NCBI GenBank assembly: GCA_035545895.1
Contig: DASZXJ010000230.1
Location: 1-7,984 of the forward strand
Source of the DNA: DASZXJ01 sp035545895
GTDB taxonomy: Bacteria; Planctomycetota; Phycisphaerae; Tepidisphaerales; Tepidisphaeraceae
Direction: 5' to 3'
Length of the DNA: 7,984 nt
Part shown: one piece after another, positions 1 to 6,314 of the stretch
Numbering within the stretch: position 1 is the first letter of the stretch
Layout: each line of letters opens with the position of its first letter
The notes under the pieces: model-generated
What the model was told of the DNA's origin: nothing
Seen by the model: only the letters and a program-made list of their open reading frames with translations
Database searches by the model: none
Made by a program: the position numbers and the translations under genes

Positions 1-11
1 AAGCCCTCCAT
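1..11 (-). CDS. IS630-like transposase, first codons only (left copy)
   Basis: Only three codons (M-E-G) and part of a fourth are inside the window. They are identical to the start of the better represented right copy at 7924, with the same GGAGG motif six bases upstream. The identification rests entirely on that copy. Confidence 0.6.
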
Positions 12-83
12 GCCACACCTCCAACAGCAGGTGATCGGCTCACCCTACCGCAGGATAGGTGTACAGTCATCTGAAAACCGCTC
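1..83 (-). mobile_element. IS630-like insertion sequence, 5' end only (left copy)
   Basis: This is the start of an insertion sequence that reads leftward out of the window. Its reverse complement matches the right-hand end of the window at 85 of 86 positions; the single difference is at 43 against 7892. The element end reads GAGCGGTTTTCAGATGAC going inward into the IS from position 83, next to a TA at 84-85. TA target duplication is typical of IS630/Tc1-mariner elements. The left copy contains the transposase ribosome binding site and the first codons (ATG complement at 9-11, coding M-E-G). The far end of the element is outside the window, so completeness cannot be judged. Confidence 0.8.
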
Positions 84-523
84 TAGTTGCGTCCATTGCA
101 GCTGAAATCGATCTGGCGCTTGGTCAGCCTACGGCCGCAAGCAAGATGCCCGCACCCGATGAGCAGATATTCACCCAGCATCGCTGGCCATTCTCCGTTG
201 AACAATTGCCCACTGTTGCGACCTGGTTCGACCAACTTGCAGAATTGAAGGTGAAAGAGGATGTCGTTGCACACTCGAGTATAAACTGGATATTCGTATG
301 GCGTGGAGAACCGGCATCATCGGATCCGATGGAGTCGCCGGGCGGAATGCTTGGCATTCATCTCAACCAGCCCTACCGAATCACAACGATTTTCACATTT
401 CGTGATCTCGACCAATATGCAAGCATCAAGGCCGCTCTGAGCAAACTTGAACTGGTCGAGCTATCTGACAAGCACCTAAAACCAAAAATCGGCGCTGCCA
501 AAGATAAGAAGCGAAAGAAGTAA
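59..523 (+). CDS. Hypothetical protein, probably 5'-truncated by IS insertion
   Basis: I do not recognise this protein. The open frame begins with GTG at 59, directly after an in-frame TAG at 56-58, and its first nine codons (MYSHLKTAL) come from the IS end and its TA target. Genomic sequence starts at residue 10 (VASIAAEIDLALGQP), which has coding-like composition, so the native start was probably upstream and was lost when the IS inserted. An internal ATG at 146 (residue 30) is an alternative start but has no evident Shine-Dalgarno sequence. The body is soluble-looking with no signal peptide or membrane segment; a Trp-rich patch (INWIFVWRGEP) and a sheet-like stretch (YRITTIFTF) precede a final helix, and the C-terminus is lysine-rich (AAKDKKRKK). 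The next gene starts 60 bases downstream on the same strand. Whether it is still expressed is unknown. Confidence 0.5.
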   Translation: MYSHLKTALVASIAAEIDLALGQPTAASKMPAPDEQIFTQHRWPFSVEQLPTVATWFDQLAELKVKEDVVAHSSINWIFVWRGEPASSDPMESPGGMLGIHLNQPYRITTIFTFRDLDQYASIKAALSKLELVELSDKHLKPKIGAAKDKKRKK

Positions 524-582
524 GTGGCCAGTTTAGCCTTCGGCAACTAAAACACTTCGTACGAACTTGGGAACTTCGCGAT

Positions 583-1221
583 ATGGATGATTCTTGGTGG
601 CTCGAACATATTTTCGCGAAATCATTGGCAGATAAGACGAATCCTGCCGATGCCAAGCTTGTCGCGAGTTTGCGACCGCATGAAGTCATTGGCTTGATTA
701 CCCGTTTATTTTCCAATTGCGGCAAATTACTTCTTCCGTACTCCGACGAACAAATCGGTGAAGGGTTGGTTTTCATCGCTGCAGGCGGCGAAAGCGATTG
801 GATGCGCTACATCTATGACCCCACCATTGATCGGCAGTCACGATTTGAATGCATCGATTCTATCGAAATAGTCTATCGCGACTGTTTTGCCCGCCGCTGT
901 ATCAACGAGGTGTTTGTTAACTCCAGACCGTTGAGCACGGTTTGCTACATGTGGTGGGATCGATTCCCAAATGGCGGCGCAAACAGCACGGAATCCGAAA
1001 GTGCCACGATTGACGTGAAATTAGTTGAATTGATGGGCCGCGCTTTGCAAATTGAACATTTGGCTTGCCAACATAGTCTTTTGCACGGTCTGGGCCATTG
1101 GCACACTTCCGACAAGGATCTGACGAGCAACATCATTAGCGACTGGCTCGAAAAACATCCACACGTGCCGCCATCGTTACGCAAGTATGCTGAAGGAGCG
1201 CGTTCCGGTAACGTGATGTGA
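583..1221 (+). CDS. Hypothetical protein with CQxxLLHGLGHWH C-terminal motif
   Basis: A 212-residue protein of unknown function. It begins MDDSWWLEHIFAK and has no signal peptide or transmembrane helix. The middle is rich in aromatic residues and cysteines (YRDCFARRCINEVF, CYMWWDRFPNGG). Near residues 176-192 it carries HLACQHSLLHGLGHWH, which resembles a motif I recall from the C-terminal parts of uncharacterised, mostly helical bacterial proteins; the His/Cys density could bind metal, but that is inference. The start ATG at 583 is preceded only by a weak GGGA about ten bases upstream. It faces the toroid/DUF4159 gene convergently, with 24 bases between stop codons. By eye its base composition is lower in GC (about 45% in the line from 601) than the VOC gene at 5523 (about 67% in the line from 5761), which may reflect foreign origin or weak constraint. 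Confidence 0.65.
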   Translation: MDDSWWLEHIFAKSLADKTNPADAKLVASLRPHEVIGLITRLFSNCGKLLLPYSDEQIGEGLVFIAAGGESDWMRYIYDPTIDRQSRFECIDSIEIVYRDCFARRCINEVFVNSRPLSTVCYMWWDRFPNGGANSTESESATIDVKLVELMGRALQIEHLACQHSLLHGLGHWHTSDKDLTSNIISDWLEKHPHVPPSLRKYAEGARSGNVM

Positions 1222-1245
1222 ATCTCAAGCAAGTCAGCTCGGTAG

Positions 1246-3510
1246 CTATATTACGAAATGCCGCAGTATCCGTGACACGATCTCTGTCGCCGTCGGCGAA
1301 TCATATCCCACCACGCCATCCACCGAATTGCCCACCAAGCCCTCGCTCAGATCTTCGCGGCTGAAGATGATGGCGGGCCTTCCGCTGATTTCGATCATCT
1401 TTAATCGCGATTCATCCTTCAGCGAGCCCAGAATCTTTGATGCATATTGTCGATACCCGATCGTCTTGAGCGGCGAGTTGCCCGCCAGCAGCGCGTGATC
1501 GCGAGGCATGGGTACGAGGTTTGTCCCCGGGAAGACTGTGGCCAATTCCTTTTCAGCAGCGATTGCGAATGCGGTTGATCCGCCAGCGGAGTCGATCAAG
1601 AGCGTGCCGCCGGCATCGACAAAAGCTTTGATCTTTTGTCTGGCTGCGGCGCTGAGCAGAAATTTGTCGGTGCCTGTCAGGTGCGCGATCTTGTAACCGT
1701 CCAGCGAATCCTTGAGCAGATCGACCGTCGTCACCTGCACATCGATTTTGTCCTGATTGTGCAGCAGATTCGAAATCCTTCGCCAACCCGCGGGCTCGGG
1801 GTTCCAGTTGCCGGCATATTTCAGACGCGCGATTTTTATATTCTTCGTCGCGGCGACTGCTGAGTCGCGGGCGATCAAATCGGTTTGCCCGCGCTTGTGA
1901 AAATCGCGCGATTCGTTGGTGTAAAGGTAAATGTTGGATACAAGCTGCCACGCATCCTCTCGCCCGGCGACGATCTGCGTCTGCCACGCCCGTGCGGGGT
2001 CGGCCTGTGGAATAAGGATCATTAACTCGCGCACGCCGTTGCTCATCGACAGCACGCTGGGTTTCATGCGCCAGCGGTCGCGCGGAAATTGCTCGCCTTT
2101 GTAAATCAGATGCTCGGCCGGCAGTTCGCGAAATTCGTAGTCGGGAAACAGTTCCTGCCCCAGCTTGCGAAACGCAATCGAAAAATTTCTCGCCGCCCCA
2201 TCAGCGTTGCCCAGGATCAAGCCGCCTTCCTCGACGTATTGACGCAGCTTGTCCTTGGCCGTTGCGTCAAATGCCATCTCATCGCTGCCACTGATATACA
2301 ACACCGGCGCATCGTGCCAATCCGCAACCGGCACGGACAGGTTTACAATCTGCCAGTTGAAATTCTTTTCCAGTTGGCGGCCGATCCATCGTGAGACGTT
2401 GGCCACATCGCGAGGCCGCTGATTCCATGACGACGGCTTGGTTTGATTGGCCCGGGAATAATCCAGCTTGTTGATCGCAATCGGATCGCGCCCGCGCGAA
2501 AGAAAAAGCATTGAAAAACAGGTGCTGACGACATTGCTTCCAAACTCCGCCGGCCAGGCGCCGTCATTTCTCTGTTTTCCGATCAGCCACTGCGCGCCTT
2601 TGTCATACCAGTCGATCGTGCCGAAGTATCGCAATCCACTGGCGACGCCGATGCGCTCGACCGCGTAAAGCGTGGCATATTGATAATCGCGCGAATACTT
2701 TTCATCAGTCGCAATCTTGCCGAAATTGTCGATCATCCATTTCATGCCGCGATCGATGTTGGCGTTTTGAATGTTGCCTCGCGGAGTGGATGTATCGCCG
2801 GCGTGAAGATAGTCCTGCGTGATGAACAGCGTCGCCACGCCCACCGCCGTCATGCCGGGCGTGAGCGCATAGGTCTCGGTGGGCTTGGCCTGGTATGACC
2901 ATCCGCCGCTGGCGTCCTGATCTTCGATCCAGGCTTTTTCAACGATTTCCCAATATGAATCAGGCACTTCAATGCCCGATTGCGCTGCCGCCCACATGCC
3001 CAGCACGCCATACTGCGCCCGGCTATGGCTCCAGGGCCGAAGTTCGGGGTTGTACGCGTAAAACCCTTTGCCGGTGCCAGTGGTGATGAGGCTGCTGCGA
3101 AGGATTCCCGCATCCCTGCTCATGGCCCGTTTGATCTCGGGTGATGTCGGCAAATTCAGCCAGACCTGACATCGCATGCCCAGCGCATACACACCGGTGG
3201 CCTCGTGGGTCTTGAGATATTCGATGGCTTTGACGATCCGCGCATCCTGGCTGCTTTGTCCCGCGCTGAGCAGCGCATAAACCGCAAGCGCTGTTTGTCC
3301 AGTGGCCTGGTCGCCGTGCACATCGAAGGACTGTTCCCAGTTGTCCCCTTTTTGCTGCTTATATAGCCATGAAACGGCGCGCTCGAGAGATGAATCAATC
3401 TTGGCGGAATCAATAGCGGCGTAAGTGGAATGACCAAGGCCCAAGCAGCAATACCCAATAATCAACCAAGCCCATAGGGGCAAGCGGCAAGGGGCAAGGG
3501 GCGAGCACAT
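1246..3510 (-). CDS. Exported prenyltransferase/squalene-cyclase-like toroid protein with DUF4159 domains
   Basis: With the ATG at 3510 the product has 754 residues. The N-terminus is a probable signal peptide (basic-poor start, hydrophobic WAWLIIGYCCLGLG, then STYAA before IDSAK), so the protein is likely exported. About 330 residues of alpha-alpha toroid follow, with cyclase-like repeats such as KQQKGDNWEQ, QDASGGWSYQ and QRNDGAWPAEFG. The rest resembles two tandem glutamine-amidotransferase-like/DUF4159 units: one with PVLYISGSDEMAF and EEGGLILGNADG, the other beginning YAGNWNPEPAGWRRISNLL and containing DAGGTLLIDSAGG. No cyclase DxDD acid motif is obvious, so an enzymatic cyclase role is unlikely; a binding or scaffold role in the envelope is only a guess. 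An upstream ATG at 3588 would add 26 residues encoded by repeat DNA (see 3476-3543), and its GGGGG run is too close to act as a ribosome binding site. The 3510 start has GAGGGG seven bases upstream. It lies downstream of rpsA on the same strand. Confidence 0.85.
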   Translation of the reverse strand: MCSPLAPCRLPLWAWLIIGYCCLGLGHSTYAAIDSAKIDSSLERAVSWLYKQQKGDNWEQSFDVHGDQATGQTALAVYALLSAGQSSQDARIVKAIEYLKTHEATGVYALGMRCQVWLNLPTSPEIKRAMSRDAGILRSSLITTGTGKGFYAYNPELRPWSHSRAQYGVLGMWAAAQSGIEVPDSYWEIVEKAWIEDQDASGGWSYQAKPTETYALTPGMTAVGVATLFITQDYLHAGDTSTPRGNIQNANIDRGMKWMIDNFGKIATDEKYSRDYQYATLYAVERIGVASGLRYFGTIDWYDKGAQWLIGKQRNDGAWPAEFGSNVVSTCFSMLFLSRGRDPIAINKLDYSRANQTKPSSWNQRPRDVANVSRWIGRQLEKNFNWQIVNLSVPVADWHDAPVLYISGSDEMAFDATAKDKLRQYVEEGGLILGNADGAARNFSIAFRKLGQELFPDYEFRELPAEHLIYKGEQFPRDRWRMKPSVLSMSNGVRELMILIPQADPARAWQTQIVAGREDAWQLVSNIYLYTNESRDFHKRGQTDLIARDSAVAATKNIKIARLKYAGNWNPEPAGWRRISNLLHNQDKIDVQVTTVDLLKDSLDGYKIAHLTGTDKFLLSAAARQKIKAFVDAGGTLLIDSAGGSTAFAIAAEKELATVFPGTNLVPMPRDHALLAGNSPLKTIGYRQYASKILGSLKDESRLKMIEISGRPAIIFSREDLSEGLVGNSVDGVVGYDSPTATEIVSRILRHFVI

Positions 3511-3543
3511 ACTCTTGCCCCTCGCCCCTCGCCCCTCACCCCT
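3476..3543 (-). repeat. GGGGCRA heptamer inverted repeat with hairpin and G-quadruplex potential
   Basis: Two 30-base arms (3476-3505 and 3514-3543) face each other across an 8-base loop (3506-3513). Each arm is four heptamers of the type GGGGCAA/GGGGCGA/GGGGTGA plus a flanking base or two. The arms match at 24 of 30 positions. In minus-strand RNA, four of the six differences become G-U pairs, leaving one G-G and one A-C mismatch. The 5' arm of that RNA has four GGGG runs separated by three bases each (TGA, CGA, CGA), a canonical G-quadruplex pattern. The ATG at 3508-3510 sits in the loop, and the last GAGGGG of the G-rich arm is its likely Shine-Dalgarno sequence. The other arm encodes SPLAPCRLPL of the signal peptide region. 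No U tract follows, so it is not a standard intrinsic terminator. Confidence 0.85.
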
Positions 3544-3552
3544 AACCATTTG

Positions 3553-3590
3553 TCCTTTGTTGGTCATTGGGATTTGGCCATTGGACATTC
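3553..3590. repeat. Short TTGGYCATTGG-type tandem repeat
   Basis: Two degenerate units of about 14 bases end in GGTCATTGG (to 3570) and GGCCATTGG (to 3584), followed by a partial third unit (ACATT). It fills most of the gap between the rpsA stop codon and the G-rich inverted repeat. I recall similar CATTGG-rich intergenic runs in other bacterial genomes, including planctomycetes, but could not check this. Function unknown. Confidence 0.55.
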
Positions 3591-3595
3591 CCCCA

Positions 3596-5068
3596 TTACC
3601 AATTCCAGTCCAGCCCCCCGCGCAATTGCTGTTTCTTTCGTGGTTTGGCTGGCGTCGCTGCGGCCGCAGCGGCTTGCGCTTCAGCGGCCATCGCTTCGGT
3701 CGCCTGCTTCATCGACAACGAAATGCGCCGCGCCTTGCCATCGACTTCCAGCACGACCACGCGTACCGTATCGCCGGGCTTGACGACATCCGCCGCCGAC
3801 TTCACTCGATGGCTGGCCAGTTCACTGATATGTACAAGCCCTTCCAAACCGGTTTCCAATTCGACAAACGCGCCGAAATCGACCGTACGCGTCACCTTGC
3901 CTTCAGCCACCGTGTTCTTGGGATATCGTTCCTCAGCCTGTTTCCACGGATCAGGGCCCGCCTGCTTGAGGCTGAAACTGATCTTGCGATTGGCTGGGTC
4001 CGATGAAAGCACCACCAGTCGCAGCGTGTCTCCTTCCTTGAGCATGTCCGAAGGATGTTTCACGCGCGTGTAACTCAGCTCACTGACCGGCAACAGGCCT
4101 TCCAAGCCCTCTTCCACTTCGATGAACGCGCCAAAGCTTTCGACTTTGCTCACGCGCCCGGTGATCTGCATTCCCACCGGATATCGCTCAGCCGCCGTCG
4201 CCCACGGATCAGGGCCAGTCTGTTTCAAACTGAGACTCAGTTTGCCGGTCTGCCGATCAAATTTGACGATCTTCACATCAACCAGATCGCCAATCTTGAG
4301 CACATCACTGACCTTGATCCCTCGCTTGTGGCTGATCTCGCTCACGTGCAGCAAGCCGTCCATTCCGCCCAGATCGACGAACGCGCCGTAATCCATGATG
4401 CTGCGAATGGTTCCTCGCCGGATTTGCCCTTCAGCGATCTCGCTAAGCATCTTCTGTTTGGATTCCTCTTTTTCGCGTTCGAGGATATTTCGACGGCTGA
4501 CGATCAGGTTCTTGGCGTGCGCATCAAATTGCGTGACTTCGCATTTCAGCTTTTGGCCAATCAGCGTGCTCAGGTCCGGGTTGAAATAGATATCGACCTG
4601 TCCCGCCGGCATGAAGGCGCGCATGTTTTTGATTTGCAGTTCAATGCCGCCCTTGTTCACGCCGGTGACGACGCCTTCCACAATTTGACCGATTTCCAGG
4701 TTTTCCCACGACACGTTGGACGCTGCCGCCCCTTTGCGATTAAGCAGAAGCAACCCTTCATTCGGATCGTAACGATCGACGGAAAACTCCATCACATCGC
4801 CGACCTTGGGTTCGGTTTCGAATTGCGAAAACGGCGCCACGCCCTGCGACTTGCCGCCGAAATCGACGAAGACTTCGTCCTTGGCTGCATCGACGGAAAT
4901 CACGCGTCCCCTGCGAACGCCTTTGACGCTCGATTCCTGCGGCAACTGCGGTTTGTCAAAGCCGTACAGCGCATCCAGAGAAACGCCTTCAAGCGCGGAA
5001 TCGACCTCGCGATCCAGCTTGGCGTCATCGGGGCGAAACTTCTGCTTATATTCATCCTTGGCGGCCAT
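3596..5068 (-). CDS. rpsA: 30S ribosomal protein S1
   Basis: A 490-residue protein with five S1 (OB-fold RNA-binding) domains at about residues 50-112, 125-195, 213-283, 298-370 and 385-455. Domains 3 to 5 carry the textbook pattern: DYGAFVDLGGMDGLLHVSEIS, SFGAFIEVEEGLEGLLPVSELS, DFGAFVELETGLEGLVHISELA. Domains 3 and 4 each end with SLKQ(T/A)GPDPW. S1 brings mRNA to the 30S subunit during initiation. E. coli S1 has six domains; shorter forms are common elsewhere. The tail is Ala-rich, then basic, ending RGGLDWNW. The ATG at 5068 (MAAKDEY) is preferred over an in-frame upstream ATG at 5137 because GAGG lies seven bases before it and the upstream residues look non-coding. The upstream region to 5198 is shared with a divergent gene. 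The toroid/DUF4159 gene follows in the same direction and may be co-transcribed. Confidence 0.93.
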   Translation of the reverse strand: MAAKDEYKQKFRPDDAKLDREVDSALEGVSLDALYGFDKPQLPQESSVKGVRRGRVISVDAAKDEVFVDFGGKSQGVAPFSQFETEPKVGDVMEFSVDRYDPNEGLLLLNRKGAAASNVSWENLEIGQIVEGVVTGVNKGGIELQIKNMRAFMPAGQVDIYFNPDLSTLIGQKLKCEVTQFDAHAKNLIVSRRNILEREKEESKQKMLSEIAEGQIRRGTIRSIMDYGAFVDLGGMDGLLHVSEISHKRGIKVSDVLKIGDLVDVKIVKFDRQTGKLSLSLKQTGPDPWATAAERYPVGMQITGRVSKVESFGAFIEVEEGLEGLLPVSELSYTRVKHPSDMLKEGDTLRLVVLSSDPANRKISFSLKQAGPDPWKQAEERYPKNTVAEGKVTRTVDFGAFVELETGLEGLVHISELASHRVKSAADVVKPGDTVRVVVLEVDGKARRISLSMKQATEAMAAEAQAAAAAATPAKPRKKQQLRGGLDWNW

Positions 5069-5162
5069 CGAACTACCTCGCTTGCAATGGGTGGAATCGT
5101 ATCGGAAGGGCGAGAGAACGAAAAGGCGGAGGTCCAATACCGTGTTTTAGTGTAATTTTTCT

Positions 5163-5190
5163 TTGAGCCGGACCATTTATTCAGTAAATT
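5163..5190 (+). promoter_or_regulatory. Candidate sigma70-type promoter for the 80-residue protein
   Basis: TTGAGC at 5163-5168 and TAAATT at 5185-5190 are separated by 16 bases and lie just upstream of the ATG at 5199. If used, the transcript would begin at or within a few bases of the start codon. The match is moderate, and the region is AT-rich, so chance is possible. Confidence 0.35.
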
Positions 5191-5198
5191 GACCAGAA

Positions 5199-5441
5199 AT
5201 GACCATTCAGGAACTTCAATTTCACCACCAGCAGCGGCCCTTCGAACCTTTTCGAATTCTGGTGGCTGATGGCCGGTCATACGATGTCAGGCACCCTGAA
5301 CGGCTTGCGTCTTTACGCACTGGCCGAATGATTTCGGTGGCAACCGATGAAGGCTTCGTGATTCTCGATTTGCTTTTGATCACCGGCCTGGAAAAACCGG
5401 TTTCAACGCGGAAGAATCGTACGCGCAGAAAAGCATCGTAG
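5199..5441 (+). CDS. Small hypothetical protein of a planctomycete-type family
   Basis: An 80-residue protein starting MTIQELQFHHQQRPFEPFRI and continuing LVADGRSYDVRHPERLA, then a hydrophobic strand (EGFVILDLLLITGLE) and a very basic tail (STRKNRTRRKAS). This pattern, short N-terminal helix, RPFxPFRI, ADGR, V.HPE and a final IVDLLL-type strand, is one I recall as a frequent small uncharacterised protein in planctomycetes, often in several copies per genome. No function is known to me. There is no membrane segment of convincing length, and no catalytic motif. It is transcribed away from rpsA, with 130 bases between the two start codons. No Shine-Dalgarno sequence precedes the ATG, which fits a leaderless or near-leaderless transcript. 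Confidence 0.75.
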   Translation: MTIQELQFHHQQRPFEPFRILVADGRSYDVRHPERLASLRTGRMISVATDEGFVILDLLLITGLEKPVSTRKNRTRRKAS

Positions 5442-5510
5442 TCGGATGATGAATTAACTGCTGCCGAGAGTCGGGGTATTAGCTTTCCATGCCGGGCGAC
5501 CGATATTTCC

Positions 5511-5516
5511 TATAAT
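5511..5516 (+). promoter_or_regulatory. Consensus -10 element directly upstream of the VOC gene
   Basis: A perfect TATAAT lies only six bases before the ATG at 5523. A start site at the usual distance would fall at or next to the A of the start codon, giving a leaderless mRNA. No good -35 hexamer is visible at 16-18 bases; a weak TTTCCA is at 5484-5489, too far upstream. There is no Shine-Dalgarno sequence in the gap. Confidence 0.5.
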
Positions 5517-5522
5517 CCCACC

Positions 5523-6023
5523 ATGCCCTTCATCCACCCCGACGTAAAGATCGGCCACGTTCATCTGAAAGTCGCGGACATCGAACGTGCTCTGAAGTTT
5601 TATCGCGATGTCCTTGGATTTGAATTGACGCAACGCTACGGCACGCAGGCGGCGTTTCTATCGGCGGGCGGATATCACCACCACATCGGCCTGAACACCT
5701 GGCAAAGTCGTGGCGGCTCGTCACCCGCGCCGGGCACGACCGGCCTCTTCCACGTCGCCATCCTATATCCCACTCGCGCCGAACTGGCTGACGCGCTGCG
5801 GCGACTGATCCGCGCCGGTATTCCGTTGGACGGCGCATCCGACCACGGCGTCAGCCAGGCCCTCTATCTCCGCGACCCGGACGGCAACGGCGTGGAACTC
5901 TATTGGGACCGGCCGCAATCCGAGTGGCCCAAGACTCCCGCCGGCGAATTGAATATGGTCACCGAGCCGCTGGATCTGAACGACCTGCTGACCGAACCGG
6001 AACCAAAATCCGCGCCCGTTTAG
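5523..6023 (+). CDS. VOC family (glyoxalase/extradiol dioxygenase fold) protein
   Basis: A 166-residue protein made of one pair of beta-alpha-beta-beta-beta modules, about residues 9-60 and 74-127. The first begins KIGHVHLKVADIERALKFYRDVLGFEL, the classic glyoxalase/bleomycin-resistance opening. The second contains GLFHVAILYPTRAELADALRRL and closes with RDPDGNGVELYWDRP. Likely metal ligands are a histidine of GHVH (12 or 14), H54 or H77, and E125. The sequence is closest in feel to the N-terminal half of CatE-type catechol 2,3-dioxygenases, but with half that length; the substrate cannot be told from sequence. It is cytoplasmic, with an acidic, proline-rich tail (LTEPEPKSAPV). A short GC hairpin follows the stop codon. 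GC content is higher than in the genes at the left of the window. Confidence 0.88.
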   Translation: MPFIHPDVKIGHVHLKVADIERALKFYRDVLGFELTQRYGTQAAFLSAGGYHHHIGLNTWQSRGGSSPAPGTTGLFHVAILYPTRAELADALRRLIRAGIPLDGASDHGVSQALYLRDPDGNGVELYWDRPQSEWPKTPAGELNMVTEPLDLNDLLTEPEPKSAPV

Positions 6024-6026
6024 CTA

Positions 6027-6050
6027 CCCCGCTTGCGGGGCGTTTCTCTC
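6027..6050 (+). terminator. Possible intrinsic terminator after the VOC gene
   Basis: CCCCG at 6027-6031 and CGGGG at 6036-6040 pair around a four-base loop, four bases after the stop codon, and are followed by CGTTTCTCTCT. The stem is short and the tail is only moderately T-rich, so termination may be weak. Confidence 0.5.
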
Positions 6051-6067
6051 TGCCATCAACGAGATGA

Positions 6068-6073
6068 TATAAT
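6068..6073 (+). promoter_or_regulatory. -10 element for the antitoxin-toxin pair
   Basis: A perfect TATAAT lies 16 bases before the antitoxin ATG at 6090. The -35 region is poor (TTTCTC at 6043-6048, spacing 19). The short leader has no clear Shine-Dalgarno sequence. Confidence 0.45.
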
Positions 6074-6089
6074 CGACTTCGGATAAAAT

Positions 6090-6314
6090 ATGAGCCATAA
6101 AGAACTAAGTTCAGCCGCAATGAAACTCTCGCCGCGACGCCGCGCGATCTTGGCCGAAAAATTACTTACGAGCTTGGATTCCGAAGCGCAGCGAAAAATC
6201 GACGCAGAATGGGGTGCCCACGCTGAACGCCTGATCGATGCCTTTGACGCTGGTAAAATTCGTTCCAAACCTGTTGCAAAACTGATTGCTAAACTTCGGA
6301 ACCGGACGAAGTGA
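6090..6314 (+). CDS. Addiction module antitoxin (unstable antitoxin, TIGR02574/PF09720-like)
   Basis: A 74-residue protein matching the layout of the 'putative addiction module component' family: an N-terminal helix, then KLSPRRRAILAEKLLTSLD, then a conserved acidic/Trp stretch (KIDAEWGAHAERLIDAFDAGKI) and a C-terminal helix (VAKLIAKLRNRTK). Members pair with ParE/RelE-fold toxins, bind the toxin through the C-terminal half and usually repress their own operon. The stop TGA overlaps the ATG of the next gene at 6314, the normal translationally coupled order for such pairs. The antitoxin looks intact and of usual length, while its partner does not. Confidence 0.85.
   Translation: MSHKELSSAAMKLSPRRRAILAEKLLTSLDSEAQRKIDAEWGAHAERLIDAFDAGKIRSKPVAKLIAKLRNRTK

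Noticed and set aside
3476..3543. Hairpin as a rho-independent terminator for rpsA
   Set aside because: Neither side is followed by a T tract on the transcribed strand, and the arms are heptamer repeats rather than a unique stem.
3511..3588. Translation start of the toroid/DUF4159 protein at 3588
   Set aside because: The extra 26 residues are encoded by two kinds of repeat DNA, and the only G-rich stretch is immediately adjacent to that ATG; the ATG at 3510 has a properly spaced GAGGGG and leads straight into a signal peptide.
3476..3590. CRISPR array
   Set aside because: Repeats are 7 and about 14 bases, have no spacers of uniform length, and no cas genes are present.
5069..5137. N-terminal extension of S1 from ATG 5137
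   Set aside because: Residues MDLRLFVLSPFRYDS do not resemble an S1 start, and a Shine-Dalgarno sequence is correctly placed for the ATG at 5068.
4055..5155. Long plus-strand open frame opposite rpsA
   Set aside because: It is the exact antisense of the five-domain S1 gene, its product is His/Arg/Leu-rich without recognisable domains, and the S1 reading is unambiguous.
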